A stretch of DNA of 6,628 bases, from contig JAFAQO010000119.1 of the NCBI GenBank assembly GCA_019246375.1, forward strand, positions 1 through 6,628, written 5' to 3'. Positions 6,029-6,628 of this stretch are shown here, in pieces. The translations under genes and the position numbers were made by a program. The stretch comes from Mycobacterium sp. (GTDB lineage Bacteria; Actinomycetota; Actinomycetes; Mycobacteriales; Mycobacteriaceae). Within the stretch, counting starts at the first letter, position 1; each line of letters starts with the position of its first letter. Below the pieces are notes generated by a model that saw nothing but the letters and a program-made list of their open reading frames with translations, ran no database searches and was not told the DNA's origin.

Positions 6029-6628
6029 CATTTACCGACGCCGCGGCCCAGTCCAAGACATTCGCCCGTGCCCGTCGCGATCTGATCGAGGGCTATCGCC
6101 GCCGCGAGCTGTGGCTGCACCTGGGCTGGCAGGACATCAAGCAGCGGTATCGCCGTTCGGTGCTCGGACCGTTCTGGATCACGATCGCGACCGGAACCAC
6201 CGCCGTCGCGATGGGCGGCCTGTATTCGAAGCTGTTCCACCTCGAGCTGTCGGTGCACCTGCCGTACGTCACACTGGGGTTGATCGTGTGGAACCTGATC
6301 AATGCCGCGATCCTGGAGGGCGCCGACGTCTTCGTCGCCAACGAGGGACTGATCAAGCAACTGCCGACGCCGCTGAGCGTGCACGTCTACCGGCTGGTGT
6401 GGCGGCAGATTATCCTGTTCGCGCACAACATCGTCATCTACGTCGTCATCGCGATGATCTTCCCCAAACCCTGGTCGTGGGCCGATCTTTCGGTGATCCC
6501 GGCACTGGCGCTGATCGTGCTCAACTGCATCTGGGTGTCGCTGTGTTTCGGCATCCTGGCCACCCGCTACCGCGACATCGGACCGTTGCTCTTCTCGGTG
6601 GTGCAGTTGCTGTTCTTCATGACGCCGA
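6025..6628 (+). CDS. wzm: Galactan exporter ABC permease Wzm (RfbD, Rv3783-like), 3' end beyond window
   Basis: The 201 visible codons encode an ABC-2 type polysaccharide export permease; the family member Rv3783 is about 280 residues, so about the last quarter is missing. The N-terminal amphipathic part holds 'ELWLHLGWQDIKQRYRRSVL' (28-47), the hallmark of Wzm permeases, followed by 'GPFW' (48-51). Hydrophobic segments are near 51-72, 80-95, 127-146, 157-180 and 185-200. 'VFVANEGLIKQLPTPLSVHV' (102-121) is the conserved cytoplasmic segment that contacts the ATPase in this family. 'ATRYRDI' (179-185) is also typical. With Wzt it forms the inner-membrane exporter of lipid-linked galactan. The GTG overlaps the glfT1 TGA (GTGA) and has a strong GAGGAG site. 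The N-terminus appears shorter than I recall for Rv3783, by roughly 15-20 residues, before the conserved core. Confidence 0.93.
   Translation, partial: MTFTDAAAQSKTFARARRDLIEGYRRRELWLHLGWQDIKQRYRRSVLGPFWITIATGTTAVAMGGLYSKLFHLELSVHLPYVTLGLIVWNLINAAILEGADVFVANEGLIKQLPTPLSVHVYRLVWRQIILFAHNIVIYVVIAMIFPKPWSWADLSVIPALALIVLNCIWVSLCFGILATRYRDIGPLLFSVVQLLFFMTP

Overview
The window looks like chromosomal DNA from a mycobacterium, most likely a slow grower outside the M. tuberculosis complex. This rests on GC-rich sequence, frequent GTG starts, promoter-like hexamers placed for leaderless transcripts, and a gene order matching, from memory, M. tuberculosis Rv3777 and Rv3779 to Rv3783. No database search was possible; these ortholog assignments rest on recognised protein sequence. 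The species is not resolved.

Left part (1-1556): a MarR-family regulator gene on the minus strand runs off the left edge. It is divergent, across about 67 bases, from a plus-strand PIG3-type NAD(P)H:quinone oxidoreductase (Rv3777-like). Both start codons have a TANNNT hexamer at the distance expected for leaderless transcription. This is a typical layout for a regulator controlling its divergent neighbour.

Middle (1557-1763): in M. tuberculosis a full aminotransferase gene of roughly 400 codons (Rv3778c) lies here. In this window only its ribosome binding site, ATG and about 26 codons remain on the minus strand. They join, through about 22 bases, almost directly to the oxidoreductase stop codon. 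This is a deletion scar and the clearest unusual feature of the window. To its right are a perfect 7-1-7 palindrome and a possible promoter for the next operon.

Right part (1764-6628): five tightly packed plus-strand genes, probably one operon. They encode a large polytopic membrane protein (Rv3779-like, proposed polyprenyl-phosphate mannosyltransferase), the ATP-independent proteasome activator Bpa/PafE, the ATPase Wzt (RfbE), the galactofuranosyltransferase GlfT1, and the permease Wzm (RfbD, cut by the right edge). GlfT1 starts galactan on a decaprenyl-diphosphate carrier, and Wzt/Wzm is the exporter assigned to the lipid-linked galactan for arabinogalactan assembly. Intergenic gaps are 7 and 3 bases, followed by overlaps of 8 and 4 bases.

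No RNA genes, insertion sequences, CRISPR arrays or convincing intrinsic terminators were seen. The genes are known families; the novelty lies in the gene-loss scar and the regulatory DNA, not in a new multi-gene system.
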